Assembly (NCBI GenBank): GCA_016709545.1
Contig: JADJMO010000002.1
Coordinates: 124,001-188,000 of the forward strand
DNA length: 64,000 nt
Direction: 5' to 3'
Source of the DNA: Myxococcales bacterium
GTDB taxonomy: Bacteria; Myxococcota_A; Polyangia; Polyangiales; JADJMO01
The position numbers were made by a program, and so were the translations under genes. Positions 31,355 to 41,224 of this stretch are shown here, in pieces. The notes beneath the pieces are model-generated. The model did not search any database, was not told the DNA's origin, and saw only the letters and a list, made by a program, of their open reading frames with translations. The stretch's first letter is position 1. Each line of letters begins with the position of its first letter.

Positions 31355-31957
31355 TCAGGTCTTGGGCTTGAAGACGACCGGGACCTTCACGTCGACGCAG
31401 CCGCCCTTGGGGGCGGGGTAGCTGCCGTACATGCGGCCCTTGACGCACTGCTGGAGCTTCATCGAGCCCACGCTGTCGCTGAGGACGGTGACCCCGCAGG
31501 TCTCGCCGTTGGGGCCGATCTTCACCTGGAGCTCGATGGTCCCGGCGAGGCCCTCGTTGCCCTCGAGCGCGGTCTTGTAGCAAGTCTTGGCGGTGCCGCC
31601 CTTGCCGGCGGCGGCAGCCTTGATGGCGTCCGAGATCTGACCATTGGACGTGCAGTTGCACCCACCCCCTCCACCGCCGGTGGCCACGGGCTTGGTGGCC
31701 GTGTCGGGCGCGCTGTCCTCGGGCTCAGCGTCCTTGGGCAGGTCGATCGCGGGCAGATCCATGTTGGTCACCGGCGCCGAGCTCGAGACGCTCGCGACCG
31801 GCTGGACCTTGGGCGGCGGGGGCGGCGGATCCTTCTTGTTGACGTACCAGAGGATTCCGCCGGCCGCGCCGAGCAACAACACGATACCGACTCCGATCAA
31901 TGCACCGTTGCCCCCAGGTGCAGGGGGCGCAGCGGTGGATCGCGGTTGTTCGGACAT
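31355..31957 (-). CDS. AgmX/PglI C-terminal (TonB-like) domain membrane protein
   Basis: A 200-residue single-pass protein. A short cytosolic head ([18 protein letters not shown]) precedes a membrane helix ([20 protein letters not shown]), a Pro/Asp linker and a Gly run. The C-terminal domain has a TonB/AgmX-like pattern ([60 protein letters not shown]). Proteins of this type in myxobacteria are linked to gliding and energised envelope complexes, but this gene stands alone. It is divergent from recA with a 232-bp spacer. Confidence 0.75.
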   Translation of the reverse strand: MSEQPRSTAAPPAPGGNGALIGVGIVLLLGAAGGILWYVNKKDPPPPPPKVQPVASVSSSAPVTNMDLPAIDLPKDAEPEDSAPDTATKPVATGGGGGGCNCTSNGQISDAIKAAAAGKGGTAKTCYKTALEGNEGLAGTIELQVKIGPNGETCGVTVLSDSVGSMKLQQCVKGRMYGSYPAPKGGCVDVKVPVVFKPKT

Positions 31958-32123
31958 TGGAACCTTTCAGCCTGCCAAGAAGAAGCCTGACGGCCCTCAC
32001 GTGATGGATGCAGTACCCCGAGTGGGGAAAACCATGCAGAGGGGCGCCAGGATACCCGGGCCGGGGGATCTTGGGAGGCCGAAGTCGTCCGGACATAGCT
32101 TGTCCGCCTCCCGAGCGGGGGGG

Positions 32124-32151
32124 TTGACCCGCAACGGGTGTTCAGTATCTT
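32124..32151 (+). promoter_or_regulatory. recA promoter
   Basis: TTGACC (32124-32129), a 16-base spacer and TATCTT (32146-32151) precede recA by about 38 bases. The predicted transcript start is near 32158. A Shine-Dalgarno-like GAGAGG lies at about 32176-32181 before the ATG at 32190. Confidence 0.55.
32130..32145. promoter_or_regulatory. Putative LexA operator of recA
   Basis: CGCAAC-gggt-GTTCAG fills the spacer between the -35 and -10 boxes exactly. It fits the myxobacterial-type LexA motif CTGAAC-N4-GTTCAG with one perfect half-site and a second that matches 4 of 6. A further CTGAAC half-site lies at 32163-32168, just after the predicted transcript start. The placement would block RNA polymerase in the way expected for SOS repression. 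It is inferred from the motif; no lexA gene is in the window. Confidence 0.5.
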
Positions 32152-32189
32152 GGGCCCACTACCTGAACGGAACACGAGAGGCCCGACCC

Positions 32190-33305
<1,116 letters not shown>

Positions 33306-33311
33306 GCGCAG

Positions 33312-33528
33312 AAGAATGCCCCCGGGCTGAAGCCCGGGGCACCGACGTCACCGCAAGCCCGGGGCATCACGACCCCGGGCTTCGCGTCCCGAATCCCTGG
33401 CTGAACTCTCCTCTGCAGCGCACCCGCAGAGTGGAGTTCAGCCAGTTCAGCATGACGTCGAGCCCGGGGTTCATGCCCCGGGCTTCAGCAGCATTCGGTG
33501 CCCCGGGCTTCAGCCCGGGGGCTTCTGT
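33312..33528. repeat. Large imperfect inverted repeat between recA and the convergent dehydrogenase gene
   Basis: Two arms of about 105 bases (33312-33416 and 33425-33528) are inverted copies with scattered mismatches and small gaps. The inner part is GGCTGAACTC...CTCTGC against GCAGAG...GAGTTCAGCC around a centre near 33420. Each arm also holds smaller palindromes of the type CCCCGGGCTTCAGCCCGGGG. The element fills the whole spacer up to the stop of the next gene. It could be a MITE-like or REP-like element, and as RNA it would act as a two-way terminator. I found no second copy in this window. Confidence 0.75.
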
Positions 33529-33532
33529 TCGG

Positions 33533-34423
33533 CTACTCGCCCGCCATCGGCAGGCGTGGACCCTCGGGGGTCCACACGTAGAAGCCGCGGCCGGTCTTCT
33601 TGCCGAGGTGGCCCGCCCGTACGAGGCGGCGCAGGATCGGGGGCGCGCGGAACTGCTCGCCGATCTCCCTGGTGAGGTGGTCGAGGATGGCGAGGCGCAC
33701 GTCGAGCCCGACGAGATCGGTGAGCTTGAGCGGGCCCATCGGGTGCCGGTAACCGAGCTCCATCGCGCGATCGATGTCGACCACGCCGGCGACGCCGCTC
33801 TCGAGCATGCGCATGGCCTCGCAGCCGAGGATCACGCCGAGGCGGCTCGTGGCGAAGCCCGGCGCGTCGTTCACGAGGATGCTCGTCTTGCCGATCGCCT
33901 TGGCCATCGACTCCGCGGCGGCGATGGTGGCCGCCGAGGTGGACACGCCGCGCACGATCTCGAGCAGCTCCATCACCGGCGGAGGGTTGAAGAAGTGCAG
34001 GCCGATGACGCGGTCGGCAGCGCCGACGCGCGCGCCGAGCTCGGTGATCGACAGGCTCGAGGTGTTCGAGCCGAGGATCGCGTCCGCGGGGGCCGCCGCC
34101 TTCACCTTGCCGAGCAGGTCGACCTTGAGCTGCATGTCCTCGGGCGCGGCCTCGATGACCCAGCGCGCGCCGGTGACCGCGGTGGCCACGTCGGCGGTGG
34201 GGTTGACGAGGCCGACGATGCCGTCGGCGCGCTCGGCGGCCATCTTGCCCTTGGCGACGACCTTGTCGAGGACGGCGCGGATCTGGGCGCGGCCCTTCTC
34301 GGCGCGCGGGAGGTCCACGTCGTACAGGCGCACCGCGGCGCCGATCGAGGCGAAACACTGCGCGATCCCGTGACCCATGGTGCCCGCGCCGAGGACGGCG
34401 ATGGGGCCGATCTGCTCGCTCAT
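33533..34423 (-). CDS. 3-hydroxyacyl-CoA (3-hydroxybutyryl-CoA) dehydrogenase
   Basis: A 296-residue NAD-dependent dehydrogenase that oxidises 3-hydroxyacyl-CoA to 3-ketoacyl-CoA, or the reverse in butanoate-type synthesis. The Rossmann loop is [20 protein letters not shown]. The catalytic His lies in [19 protein letters not shown], after [14 protein letters not shown]. The C-terminal domain has [12 protein letters not shown] and [20 protein letters not shown], with the end [13 protein letters not shown]. Length matches the single-domain type (Hbd/PaaH-like). The start [10 protein letters not shown] at 34423 is chosen for homology. It is divergent from the MFS gene. Confidence 0.95.
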   Translation of the reverse strand: MSEQIGPIAVLGAGTMGHGIAQCFASIGAAVRLYDVDLPRAEKGRAQIRAVLDKVVAKGKMAAERADGIVGLVNPTADVATAVTGARWVIEAAPEDMQLKVDLLGKVKAAAPADAILGSNTSSLSITELGARVGAADRVIGLHFFNPPPVMELLEIVRGVSTSAATIAAAESMAKAIGKTSILVNDAPGFATSRLGVILGCEAMRMLESGVAGVVDIDRAMELGYRHPMGPLKLTDLVGLDVRLAILDHLTREIGEQFRAPPILRRLVRAGHLGKKTGRGFYVWTPEGPRLPMAGE

Positions 34424-34493
34424 GGGCCGCTGATCCTCCCGCGCCGCGTGGGCGGCAAGGCGCACGGTGTCGCTGGCGAATCCCGGCCGCGGT

Positions 34494-35669
34494 ATGGCGG
34501 GTGCCGCCGTGCGCAAGGGAGCGACCGCTGCGCTGTGCGTCACCGAGACCGTCTCGTACGGCGTGCTGTATTACGCCTTCGGCGTGCTGCTCCCGGCGAT
34601 GGAGCGCGACCTGCACGCGCCCCGCAGCGCCGTCGCCATCGGCTTCTCGGTGACCATGCTGGTCGCGGGGCTCCTCGCGCCGTCGGTCGGCCTCCTCGTC
34701 GAGCGCGGCCGCGGACGGAGCGTCATGACCGTGGGGGCGGCGATCGGGGGCCTCGCCGTGCTCGCGTGGTCGCGGGTCACGAGCCTCGCGGGCCTCTACG
34801 CGGCGTGCCTCGCCGTCGGGATCGCGCACGCCTGCGTGCTCTACGAGCCGGCGTTCGCGCGGCTCGCGCGCTGGTACGAGGGCGCGAACGCGCGCAACCG
34901 GGCGCTCGTGATCGTCACCTCGTGCGCGGGCCTCTCGAGCCTGATCTTCGCGCCGAGGACGGCGGTCCTCGAGGCCACCCGGGGCTGGCGCGGCGCGCTC
35001 GTCGTCCTCGCGAGCGTGCTGCTCGCGGTCACGGTGCCGCTGCACGCGCTCACCGGCGCCGACGCGCCGGTCGCGCCGACCGACCGACCGCGGGCGAGCG
35101 TGGTCGATCTGGTGCGCGACGCCCCCCTCCGGCTGCTCGCGTTCGGGCTCGCGTGCGGCACGCTGATGACCATCGCGGTGACCGTGCACGTGGTGCCGTT
35201 CCTCGAGCTGCGGGGGTTCTCGCACGAGGGCGCGGCCAAGCTGCTCGGCGCGGCCTTCGCGGCGCAGGTGCCCGCGCGCCTCTTGCTCGATCCGCTGCGG
35301 CGCCGCCTGCACGAGCGCTACCGACTCGCGCTCGTGCTGGTCATGCAGGGCCTCGGCGTCGCCTCGCTGGCGCTCGCGCCGAACCCGGTCGCGCTCGCGG
35401 TGTTCGTCGTGCTGTTCGGGGGCGGCACGGGGCTCTCCACGCTGGCGCGGGCGAGCGTCGTGTCCGACTGGTACGGCGCGCACGGATTCGCCCGCATGTC
35501 CGGATTGGTCGCGTTGCCGGTGCTCGGCGCCCGCGCCCTCGCTCCGCTGCTCGCGGCGGCCCTCTACGACGCGACGCGCAGCTACGATCTCGCGCTCGTC
35601 ACCCTGGTGTCACTCGCCGGTCTCGGCGCGTTCGCGGCGGTGCGCGCGGAGGTCCTGCGCGCCGCGTGA
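34494..35669 (+). CDS. Major facilitator superfamily transporter
   Basis: A protein of about 391 residues with roughly twelve membrane helices in two halves. Examples are [37 protein letters not shown] and [20 protein letters not shown]. The MFS loop-2 motif appears as [20 protein letters not shown]. The second half has [20 protein letters not shown] and ends in a helix plus a short tail. It resembles the monocarboxylate/oxalate-type MFS group, but the substrate cannot be told. A GTG at 34467 is an alternative start. The phosphatase gene follows by 19 bases. Confidence 0.85.
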   Translation: MAGAAVRKGATAALCVTETVSYGVLYYAFGVLLPAMERDLHAPRSAVAIGFSVTMLVAGLLAPSVGLLVERGRGRSVMTVGAAIGGLAVLAWSRVTSLAGLYAACLAVGIAHACVLYEPAFARLARWYEGANARNRALVIVTSCAGLSSLIFAPRTAVLEATRGWRGALVVLASVLLAVTVPLHALTGADAPVAPTDRPRASVVDLVRDAPLRLLAFGLACGTLMTIAVTVHVVPFLELRGFSHEGAAKLLGAAFAAQVPARLLLDPLRRRLHERYRLALVLVMQGLGVASLALAPNPVALAVFVVLFGGGTGLSTLARASVVSDWYGAHGFARMSGLVALPVLGARALAPLLAAALYDATRSYDLALVTLVSLAGLGAFAAVRAEVLRAA

Positions 35670-35688
35670 CGATGCTAGAGTGCGCGCG

Positions 35689-37203
35689 ATGGCCAGTCGT
35701 CTTCAGTTCGGTGTCCTCGGGCTCGTCGCGGTCTCCTCGGTCTACGGCCTCCTCGCGAGCTGTACGGACGACACCCCCGAGCTCATCAAGGTCGCCAAGC
35801 CCGACACCGGCACCGTCGACGACACCGGCGTCGTCGTCACGCCCAAGTTCACGCCCGCCGGCTGCAACTACACGACGACCCCGCCGAAGATCGAGGGCTT
35901 CCCCGACTTCGAGAAGCACGAGGACGCGGTCGGCCCCACGCCCGACCTGCGCTACGTGCGGCGCGGCATCGGGGGCAACACCGACAAGGCCTCGACCGGC
36001 TACGCGGATCCGTCGACCAGCTTCGTCGTCGGCTGGCAGAGCGACGCGGCCACCAAGGCCTCGCGCATGCGCTTCGGCGAGGCCGCCGACAAGCTCGACA
36101 AGACCCAGGACGGCTTCAGCTACCTCGTCCAGCAGGACCGCCTCAAGTCCGGTCCGGCCGAGGGCGTGCGGTTCCACGAGGTACACCTCTGCGGGCTCAC
36201 GCCGGGCCGCACCTACTACTACCAGGTCGGTGGCGGACCGAGCGGCAAGGAGGTGTGGAGCCCCGTCTACTCGCTGACCACCGCGCCCGTGAAGGGCACC
36301 ACCGACAAGGTGCTGTTCGGCATCGCGGGCGACTCGCGCGACGCCGACGGTCGCAGCACCCAGCCCACCTGGGGTGCCATCGCCAAGCGCCTCAAGAACG
36401 CGGGCGTCGGCATGACCATCACCACCGGCGACAGCGTGCTCTTCGGGTACAACCAGGATCTCTGGGACATCTGGTCCAAGGCCACGGGAGACGCTGGCAC
36501 CTCGGTGTTCTTCGCGATGTCGCTCGGCAACCACGAGTCCGAGTTCATCCGCAACTACGGCCACCTCCTGATGCCCACGTCGGGCACTGAGCACTCCGAG
36601 CGCTACGGCTCGTTCGACTGGGGCCCGGTGCACTTCATCATGATCGACGACTTCTTCGGCGTCGTCTCGCCCTCGGCGGACGACACGGGGACCTACAAGA
36701 CCGAGCTGCTCGCGTGGCTCGACAAGGACCTGGGCAAGGCCAACGAGAACCGCGCGGCGGTGCCGTGGATCGTCACCTTCCACCACCACCCGATGTACAG
36801 CTCGACCACGCAGAAAGAGCGCGCCGCCGAGCGCACCAAGGTCAAAGAGGCGTTCCAGGCGCTGTTCGACAAGCACCACGTGAACCTCGACGTCGCCGGC
36901 CACGACCACTTCTACGAGCGCAACAACCCCATCAAGGGTGACAAGGCCGACCCGACGGGCACGACCTACCTCATCGACGCCGCGGCCGGCGCGCCCGCCT
37001 ACTCCACGACCACCGACAACCCCTTCTCCGCCAAGATCCAGAAGTATCAGGACAAGGACCCGGCGGCGTACGAGGGGATCTACACCATCGTCACCGCCGA
37101 CACGGCCTCTTTCAAGCTCACGACGTACACCATGCAGAGCGCCGCCAGCGGCTCCTCGCCCGCCGACGACAAGGTGCTCGAGTCCGTAGACTTCGCCAAG
37201 TAG
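35689..37203 (+). CDS. Purple-acid-phosphatase-like metallophosphoesterase lipoprotein
   Basis: A 504-residue envelope phosphatase. The lipoprotein signal ends GLLASC and is followed by a DTG linker. An N-terminal fibronectin-like domain ([15 protein letters not shown] through [14 protein letters not shown]) matches purple acid phosphatases. The metallophosphoesterase core has [33 protein letters not shown] and [14 protein letters not shown], so all metal ligands are visible. It should release phosphate from organic esters outside the inner membrane. Seven bases later comes an OprO/OprP-type porin gene, a logical partner. Confidence 0.92.
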   Translation: MASRLQFGVLGLVAVSSVYGLLASCTDDTPELIKVAKPDTGTVDDTGVVVTPKFTPAGCNYTTTPPKIEGFPDFEKHEDAVGPTPDLRYVRRGIGGNTDKASTGYADPSTSFVVGWQSDAATKASRMRFGEAADKLDKTQDGFSYLVQQDRLKSGPAEGVRFHEVHLCGLTPGRTYYYQVGGGPSGKEVWSPVYSLTTAPVKGTTDKVLFGIAGDSRDADGRSTQPTWGAIAKRLKNAGVGMTITTGDSVLFGYNQDLWDIWSKATGDAGTSVFFAMSLGNHESEFIRNYGHLLMPTSGTEHSERYGSFDWGPVHFIMIDDFFGVVSPSADDTGTYKTELLAWLDKDLGKANENRAAVPWIVTFHHHPMYSSTTQKERAAERTKVKEAFQALFDKHHVNLDVAGHDHFYERNNPIKGDKADPTGTTYLIDAAAGAPAYSTTTDNPFSAKIQKYQDKDPAAYEGIYTIVTADTASFKLTTYTMQSAASGSSPADDKVLESVDFAK

Positions 37204-37210
37204 GCCCCCC

Positions 37211-38887
37211 ATGTCCCGCATGCCTCGCATCCTCGGTTCGTCGGTCGCCGTCGCCCTCGTCTTCACTGCGGTGGTGCCACTCGCATCGGCCGACGATGCG
37301 CCCGCATCGCCCCCGCCCGCGCCTCCCCCCGAGAGCGCGGAGCTCCCGAAGCCCGCCGAGCTCCCCAAGCTACCGGCCGAGCCCACGCCACCCGTCGGTC
37401 CGGGAACCACGTCGTCGATCGACAAGGCTCCCGCGGCCTCGGGCGCGCACCTCGTGTTCACGGAGGGCGGCGCGTTCCAGCTGCGCAACGGGGACGACAG
37501 CTTCGTGCTGCAGCCGAGTGGTCGCCTCCAGATCGACGGCTACGGCTTCGCCGGCAAGGGCGTCACCGAATACCAGAACCCCGCCGCCTACGGCGCCGCG
37601 CAGAACGCAGGCGCGGGCACCGGCCTCAAGGCCAACCTCGGCGTGCGGCGCCTGATGCTCGAGCTCGGGGGCTCGATCGGATCGCGCTGGTTCTTCTGGC
37701 TCGGCGGCAGCTTCGGGCCGCAGACGGTGGACGGCTTCCAGCGCTCGCAGAGCAGCGCCGCGGTCTACAACGCGTACATCGGCTACGAGGCCGACCCGAT
37801 GTTCCGGGTGCAGATCGGGCAGTTCAACGCGCCGTTCACCATGGAGAACATGACGAGCTCGCGCTTCATGGATTTCATGGAGCGCTCGCTCACCGTGCGC
37901 ACCGTCGGCGCGCCGTACAACCTCGACCTCGGCATCATGGCCTGGGGCTCGTCGCGCTCGCTCGACTGGTACGCGGGCGTGTTCGGCGGCGACGGCGCGA
38001 ACCGGCCGTCGGTCGACAACCGCGTCGACGGCATGGCGCGCGTCGTGTTCCGCCCGCTCGCGAGCCGCGACGACGCGCTCGGCCACGCGCACGTCGGCGC
38101 GAGCGTGCGCTACGGCCGCCGCGACCCCGACCTCGTGTTCTACGACGCGCCCGCGATGACCGCGTCGGGCGGCTACGCGTACTACCAGCCCGTCTACGGC
38201 AAGGGCGTCACCGAGACGCACATCATCCCCGCGAACCAGCAGCTGGCGGCGGCGGCGGAGCTGTACCTGCCGTTCGATCGCTTCGACCTCCGCGGCGAGC
38301 TCGTCTGGGTGAACGAGGGGCGCCGCGAAGCGTTCGTCACCACGCCCTGGCAGTCGGAGCGCTACGGCTCGCTCAAGGGCATCGCGGCCTACGCGCAGCT
38401 CTCGGTCTGGCCGCTCGGCACGCCGCGCGTCAACGGGCACCCGGGCACGCCGCCGGCGCGCGTGAAGGCGGGTGCGCCCGCGACCGCGCCTGCGCCCCAG
38501 GGGCTGCAGCTCGTGTTCCGTGGCGAGCTCGTGCGGCTCACGTACGACTCCAACGCGGGCGATCGCGAGGTCGCGCCGGGATCGACCGATCTCGACACGC
38601 GCACGGACGCCTCGGCGGGCGCGAGCGCACGTTCCCCCAACATCGTGGTGCAGGCGCTGCAGTTCGCGGCCAACCTGTGGGCCACGAGGCACGTGCGGGT
38701 GAGCGCGCAGTACAGCCTCTACGTGTTCCCCGGGAGCCCCATCAGCTCCATCTCACGCGTCGCCGAGTTCCCGGCGTCGCCCAAGCCGGACAACATGGCG
38801 GTCGCGCCGGGGGCGCGGGCCAATGCGTTCGACTTCTCGGCCACCTCGTTCCACGAGTTCGGCCTGCGCGTCGGGCTCAGCCTGTAG
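37211..38887 (+). CDS. Phosphate-selective porin OprO/OprP-like protein
   Basis: A 558-residue outer-membrane protein. It has a signal peptide (SSVAVALVFTAVVPLASADD), a Pro-rich linker and then a porin barrel. Features of the OprO/OprP family include RLQIDGYGFAG, GVRRLMLELGGSIGSRWFFW, AYIGYEADPMFRVQIGQFNA and PFTMENMTSSRFMDFMERSL. The end HEFGLRVGLSL fits a last strand, though it stops in Leu. It probably passes phosphate or phosphorylated anions across the outer membrane, next to the phosphatase that would make them. A different anion or polyphosphate preference is possible. Confidence 0.88.
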   Translation: MSRMPRILGSSVAVALVFTAVVPLASADDAPASPPPAPPPESAELPKPAELPKLPAEPTPPVGPGTTSSIDKAPAASGAHLVFTEGGAFQLRNGDDSFVLQPSGRLQIDGYGFAGKGVTEYQNPAAYGAAQNAGAGTGLKANLGVRRLMLELGGSIGSRWFFWLGGSFGPQTVDGFQRSQSSAAVYNAYIGYEADPMFRVQIGQFNAPFTMENMTSSRFMDFMERSLTVRTVGAPYNLDLGIMAWGSSRSLDWYAGVFGGDGANRPSVDNRVDGMARVVFRPLASRDDALGHAHVGASVRYGRRDPDLVFYDAPAMTASGGYAYYQPVYGKGVTETHIIPANQQLAAAAELYLPFDRFDLRGELVWVNEGRREAFVTTPWQSERYGSLKGIAAYAQLSVWPLGTPRVNGHPGTPPARVKAGAPATAPAPQGLQLVFRGELVRLTYDSNAGDREVAPGSTDLDTRTDASAGASARSPNIVVQALQFAANLWATRHVRVSAQYSLYVFPGSPISSISRVAEFPASPKPDNMAVAPGARANAFDFSATSFHEFGLRVGLSL

Positions 38888-38914
38888 AGCCGCGACGCGC
38901 CGCAGACCGAGTCG

Positions 38915-39628
38915 TCAGCCGCTCGTCGCGGGCCGGTCGCTGCGGGTGCGCAGCTGCCGGACCTCTTCGGGACGCGCGCCTGCCCACCAGAGCCCCGCGC
39001 GGTTGGTGCGCAGCCAGCCGCGGCGTTCGAACGCGGCGAGCGTGCGGGAGGCCGTCTCGGTGGTGGCGCAGACCATCATCGCGATGTCGGCGCGACGCAG
39101 CGGCAGCGAGACATAGCGTCCCTCGTCGAGCGGCGAGCCGTGACGCTCCGCGAGTCGATCGAGGACCGCGACCATGCGCTGCTCGACGGAGCCGCCGACG
39201 AGGTGCTGGATCGCCGTGAGGCGGGCGTTGGACTCGTCGGCGAGCTGCTCCACCAGCCGCGTGCGCAGCTCCTTGCGGGCGTCGACGAAGGAGAGGAAGG
39301 CGTCGCGATCGAGGACGATGCCTTCGCAGCCGCGGAGCGCAGACACGCCGACCGGAGACGGACCGCGCTCGAGCGCCGCCGCGAGCACCGGCACGGACGG
39401 GCCGCGCGCGAGATCGAGGACGTGGCGGTCGAGCGTGACGCGGACCAGGCCCGCCGTGAGGAACAAGACGCCGCCCATGGGCTCGCCTTGCGCGAACATC
39501 AGCCGGTTGCCCTCCCAGCTGCGGGGAGACCCCGCGGCCGCGAGATCGGCGAGCGCATCGCTGTCCTGATCGGCGAACAGCGCGCATTGCTTCATCGCAT
39601 CCACGACTTGATTGGGCGTCAGCCTCAT
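38915..39628 (-). CDS. Crp/Fnr-family transcription regulator
   Basis: A 237-residue regulator with a cyclic-nucleotide-type sensor domain (LFADQDSDALADLAAAGSPR, FAQGEPMGGVLFLTAGLVRV) and a C-terminal winged helix. The recognition helix reads CATTETASRTLAAFERRGWL; Glu, Ser and Arg stand where FNR contacts TTGAT. It lacks the four N-terminal cysteines of FNR, so an iron-sulfur sensor is not expected. A nitric-oxide (DNR-like) or redox input is more likely, but this is inference. The start MRLTPNQVVDAM at 39628 is chosen over upstream starts. An FNR-type box lies upstream, suggesting autoregulation. Confidence 0.88.
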   Translation of the reverse strand: MRLTPNQVVDAMKQCALFADQDSDALADLAAAGSPRSWEGNRLMFAQGEPMGGVLFLTAGLVRVTLDRHVLDLARGPSVPVLAAALERGPSPVGVSALRGCEGIVLDRDAFLSFVDARKELRTRLVEQLADESNARLTAIQHLVGGSVEQRMVAVLDRLAERHGSPLDEGRYVSLPLRRADIAMMVCATTETASRTLAAFERRGWLRTNRAGLWWAGARPEEVRQLRTRSDRPATSG

Positions 39629-39699
39629 ACCGTGAACCTTCCCATCACCATCCCTTGCACCCCGTCCATGGATTGTGGCGGCCCATCCCGCCGCAAACA

Positions 39700-39713
39700 A
39701 TGATGCACATCAA
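39700..39713 (-). promoter_or_regulatory. FNR-type box upstream of the Crp/Fnr gene
   Basis: Read on the minus strand, TTGAT-GTGC-ATCAT matches the TTGAT-N4-ATCAA consensus at 9 of 10 bases. It lies about 72 bases before the regulator start, in the 141-bp gap after radA. Confidence 0.55.
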
Positions 39714-39769
39714 GGTTTGGTTGGAAGCGAGATGTAGGTTTCCGTCGCTACGGACGTTCTCAGCCCACC

Positions 39770-41164
39770 TCAGCCGAGCTCGAGCGCATACCGGATGGCT
39801 TCATGCACACTGCGGACCGCGACCAGCTCGATGCCCGCCCGGTCCCGCTCGGAGAGGCGCTCGGCCGTGGAAGCGGGCAGCAACGCGCGCTTGAAACGCA
39901 TGGACGCGGCCTCGGACAGGCGGGTCGAACCCCGCGCAACCCCGCGAACTTCCCCGGCCAACCCCACCTCGCCGAAGGCGACGAGGTCCCGCGGGCAGGG
40001 GATGTCCCGGGCGGCGCTCGCGATGGCGAGGGCGAGGGGGAGGTCGATCGCGGGCTCGTCGATGGTGAGTCCACCCGCCACGTTGGCGAACACATCCGAC
40101 GTCGCGAGGCCGATCCCCACCTTGCGTTCGAGCACGGCGAGCAGCAGCGCCAGCCGTGAGGAGGCGACGCCGGTGGCCACCCGGCGGGCCATCCCGCCCT
40201 GGGGGCTGCCGACCAGCGCCTGCACCTCGACCAGCACGGCACGCGCGCCTCCCTCCTGCGGGGTGACCGGGGCAATCACGCTCCCCGACGCGTGGAGGGG
40301 ACGCTCGGCGAGGAAGAGCTCGCTCGGGTTGGGCACCTCGGCGAGGCCGGTCTGCGCCATCTCGAACACGCCGACCTCGGTGGCCGAGCCGTAGCGGTTC
40401 TTGGACGCGCGGAGCGCGCGGAAGGCGTTGCCGCGCTCGCCCTCGAAGGCGAGCACGACGTCGACGAGGTGCTCGAGCACCTTGGGCCCGGCGAGCGCGC
40501 CGTCCTTGGTGACGTGGCCGACCAGGAACAGCGCGGCCTGGCGGGACTTGGCGAGCTCGATGAGCCGCGCGGTGACCTCGCGCAGCTGCGAGACCGAGCC
40601 GGGCGCGGACTCGAGGTCGGCCGACCTCAGCACCTGCACCGAGTCGACGACGATCGCGACGGGCGACACTGCGCTCGCCGCGGCCTCGACGTCGGCGACG
40701 TCGCTCGCGGCCACCAGCTTGAGCTTGTCGCCGAACGAGCCCTCGCCGAAGAGGCGGCGCGCGCGCAGCGCCACCTGCGCGACGGACTCCTCGCCGGACG
40801 CGTAGAGCGCCGGGGCCCCGCGGCGCGCGAGGCCCGCGAGGGCCTGCAGGAGCAGCGTGGACTTGCCAACACCCGGGTCGCCGCCGACGAGCACCACGCT
40901 GCCGAGGACGGCGCCGCCGCCGAGTACGCGATCGAGCTCCGCGATGCCCGTGGGCAGGCGCGCGGCGGCGTCTTCCGGCACCGAGTCGACCGAGACCGGG
41001 CCCGGCACGTCGGGCGACAGGCTGTGGCGCGTGCGCTTGCCGCCGCGCTGGGTGATCTCCTCGACGAGCGTGTTCCAGCCGCCGCACCCCGAGCAGCGCC
41101 CCACCCACCGAGGGACGGCGGCGCCGCACGCCTGACAGACGAAGCGAGTCTCGGTCTTGGCCAT
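39770..41164 (-). CDS. radA: DNA repair protein RadA
   Basis: RadA is a RecA-like ATPase that helps branch migration during recombination. The 464-residue protein begins with a C4 zinc finger (CQACGAAVPRWVGRCSGCGG). It has Walker A GGDPGVGKSTLLLQ, the RadA motif SKNRYGSATEVGVFEM and a Lon-protease-like C-terminal domain (RRVATGVASSRLALLLAVLE, FGEVGLAGEVRGV). All core motifs are intact. It lies between the Crp/Fnr gene and the outer-membrane protein gene on the same strand. Confidence 0.97.
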   Translation of the reverse strand: MAKTETRFVCQACGAAVPRWVGRCSGCGGWNTLVEEITQRGGKRTRHSLSPDVPGPVSVDSVPEDAAARLPTGIAELDRVLGGGAVLGSVVLVGGDPGVGKSTLLLQALAGLARRGAPALYASGEESVAQVALRARRLFGEGSFGDKLKLVAASDVADVEAAASAVSPVAIVVDSVQVLRSADLESAPGSVSQLREVTARLIELAKSRQAALFLVGHVTKDGALAGPKVLEHLVDVVLAFEGERGNAFRALRASKNRYGSATEVGVFEMAQTGLAEVPNPSELFLAERPLHASGSVIAPVTPQEGGARAVLVEVQALVGSPQGGMARRVATGVASSRLALLLAVLERKVGIGLATSDVFANVAGGLTIDEPAIDLPLALAIASAARDIPCPRDLVAFGEVGLAGEVRGVARGSTRLSEAASMRFKRALLPASTAERLSERDRAGIELVAVRSVHEAIRYALELG

Positions 41165-41224
41165 GCTGCTGCTCCGTCGGCGCGGCGCCGCGATTGGTTG
41201 CGCGAGATCGACGAAGCCGGCCGG

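Noticed and set aside
33306..33532. An insertion sequence after recA
   Set aside because: The palindrome has no room for a transposase and no target duplication is visible, so it is called only as an inverted repeat.
35600..35688. A Pho box before the phosphatase gene
   Set aside because: No pair of CTGTCAT-like repeats is visible in the short spacer or the preceding gene end.
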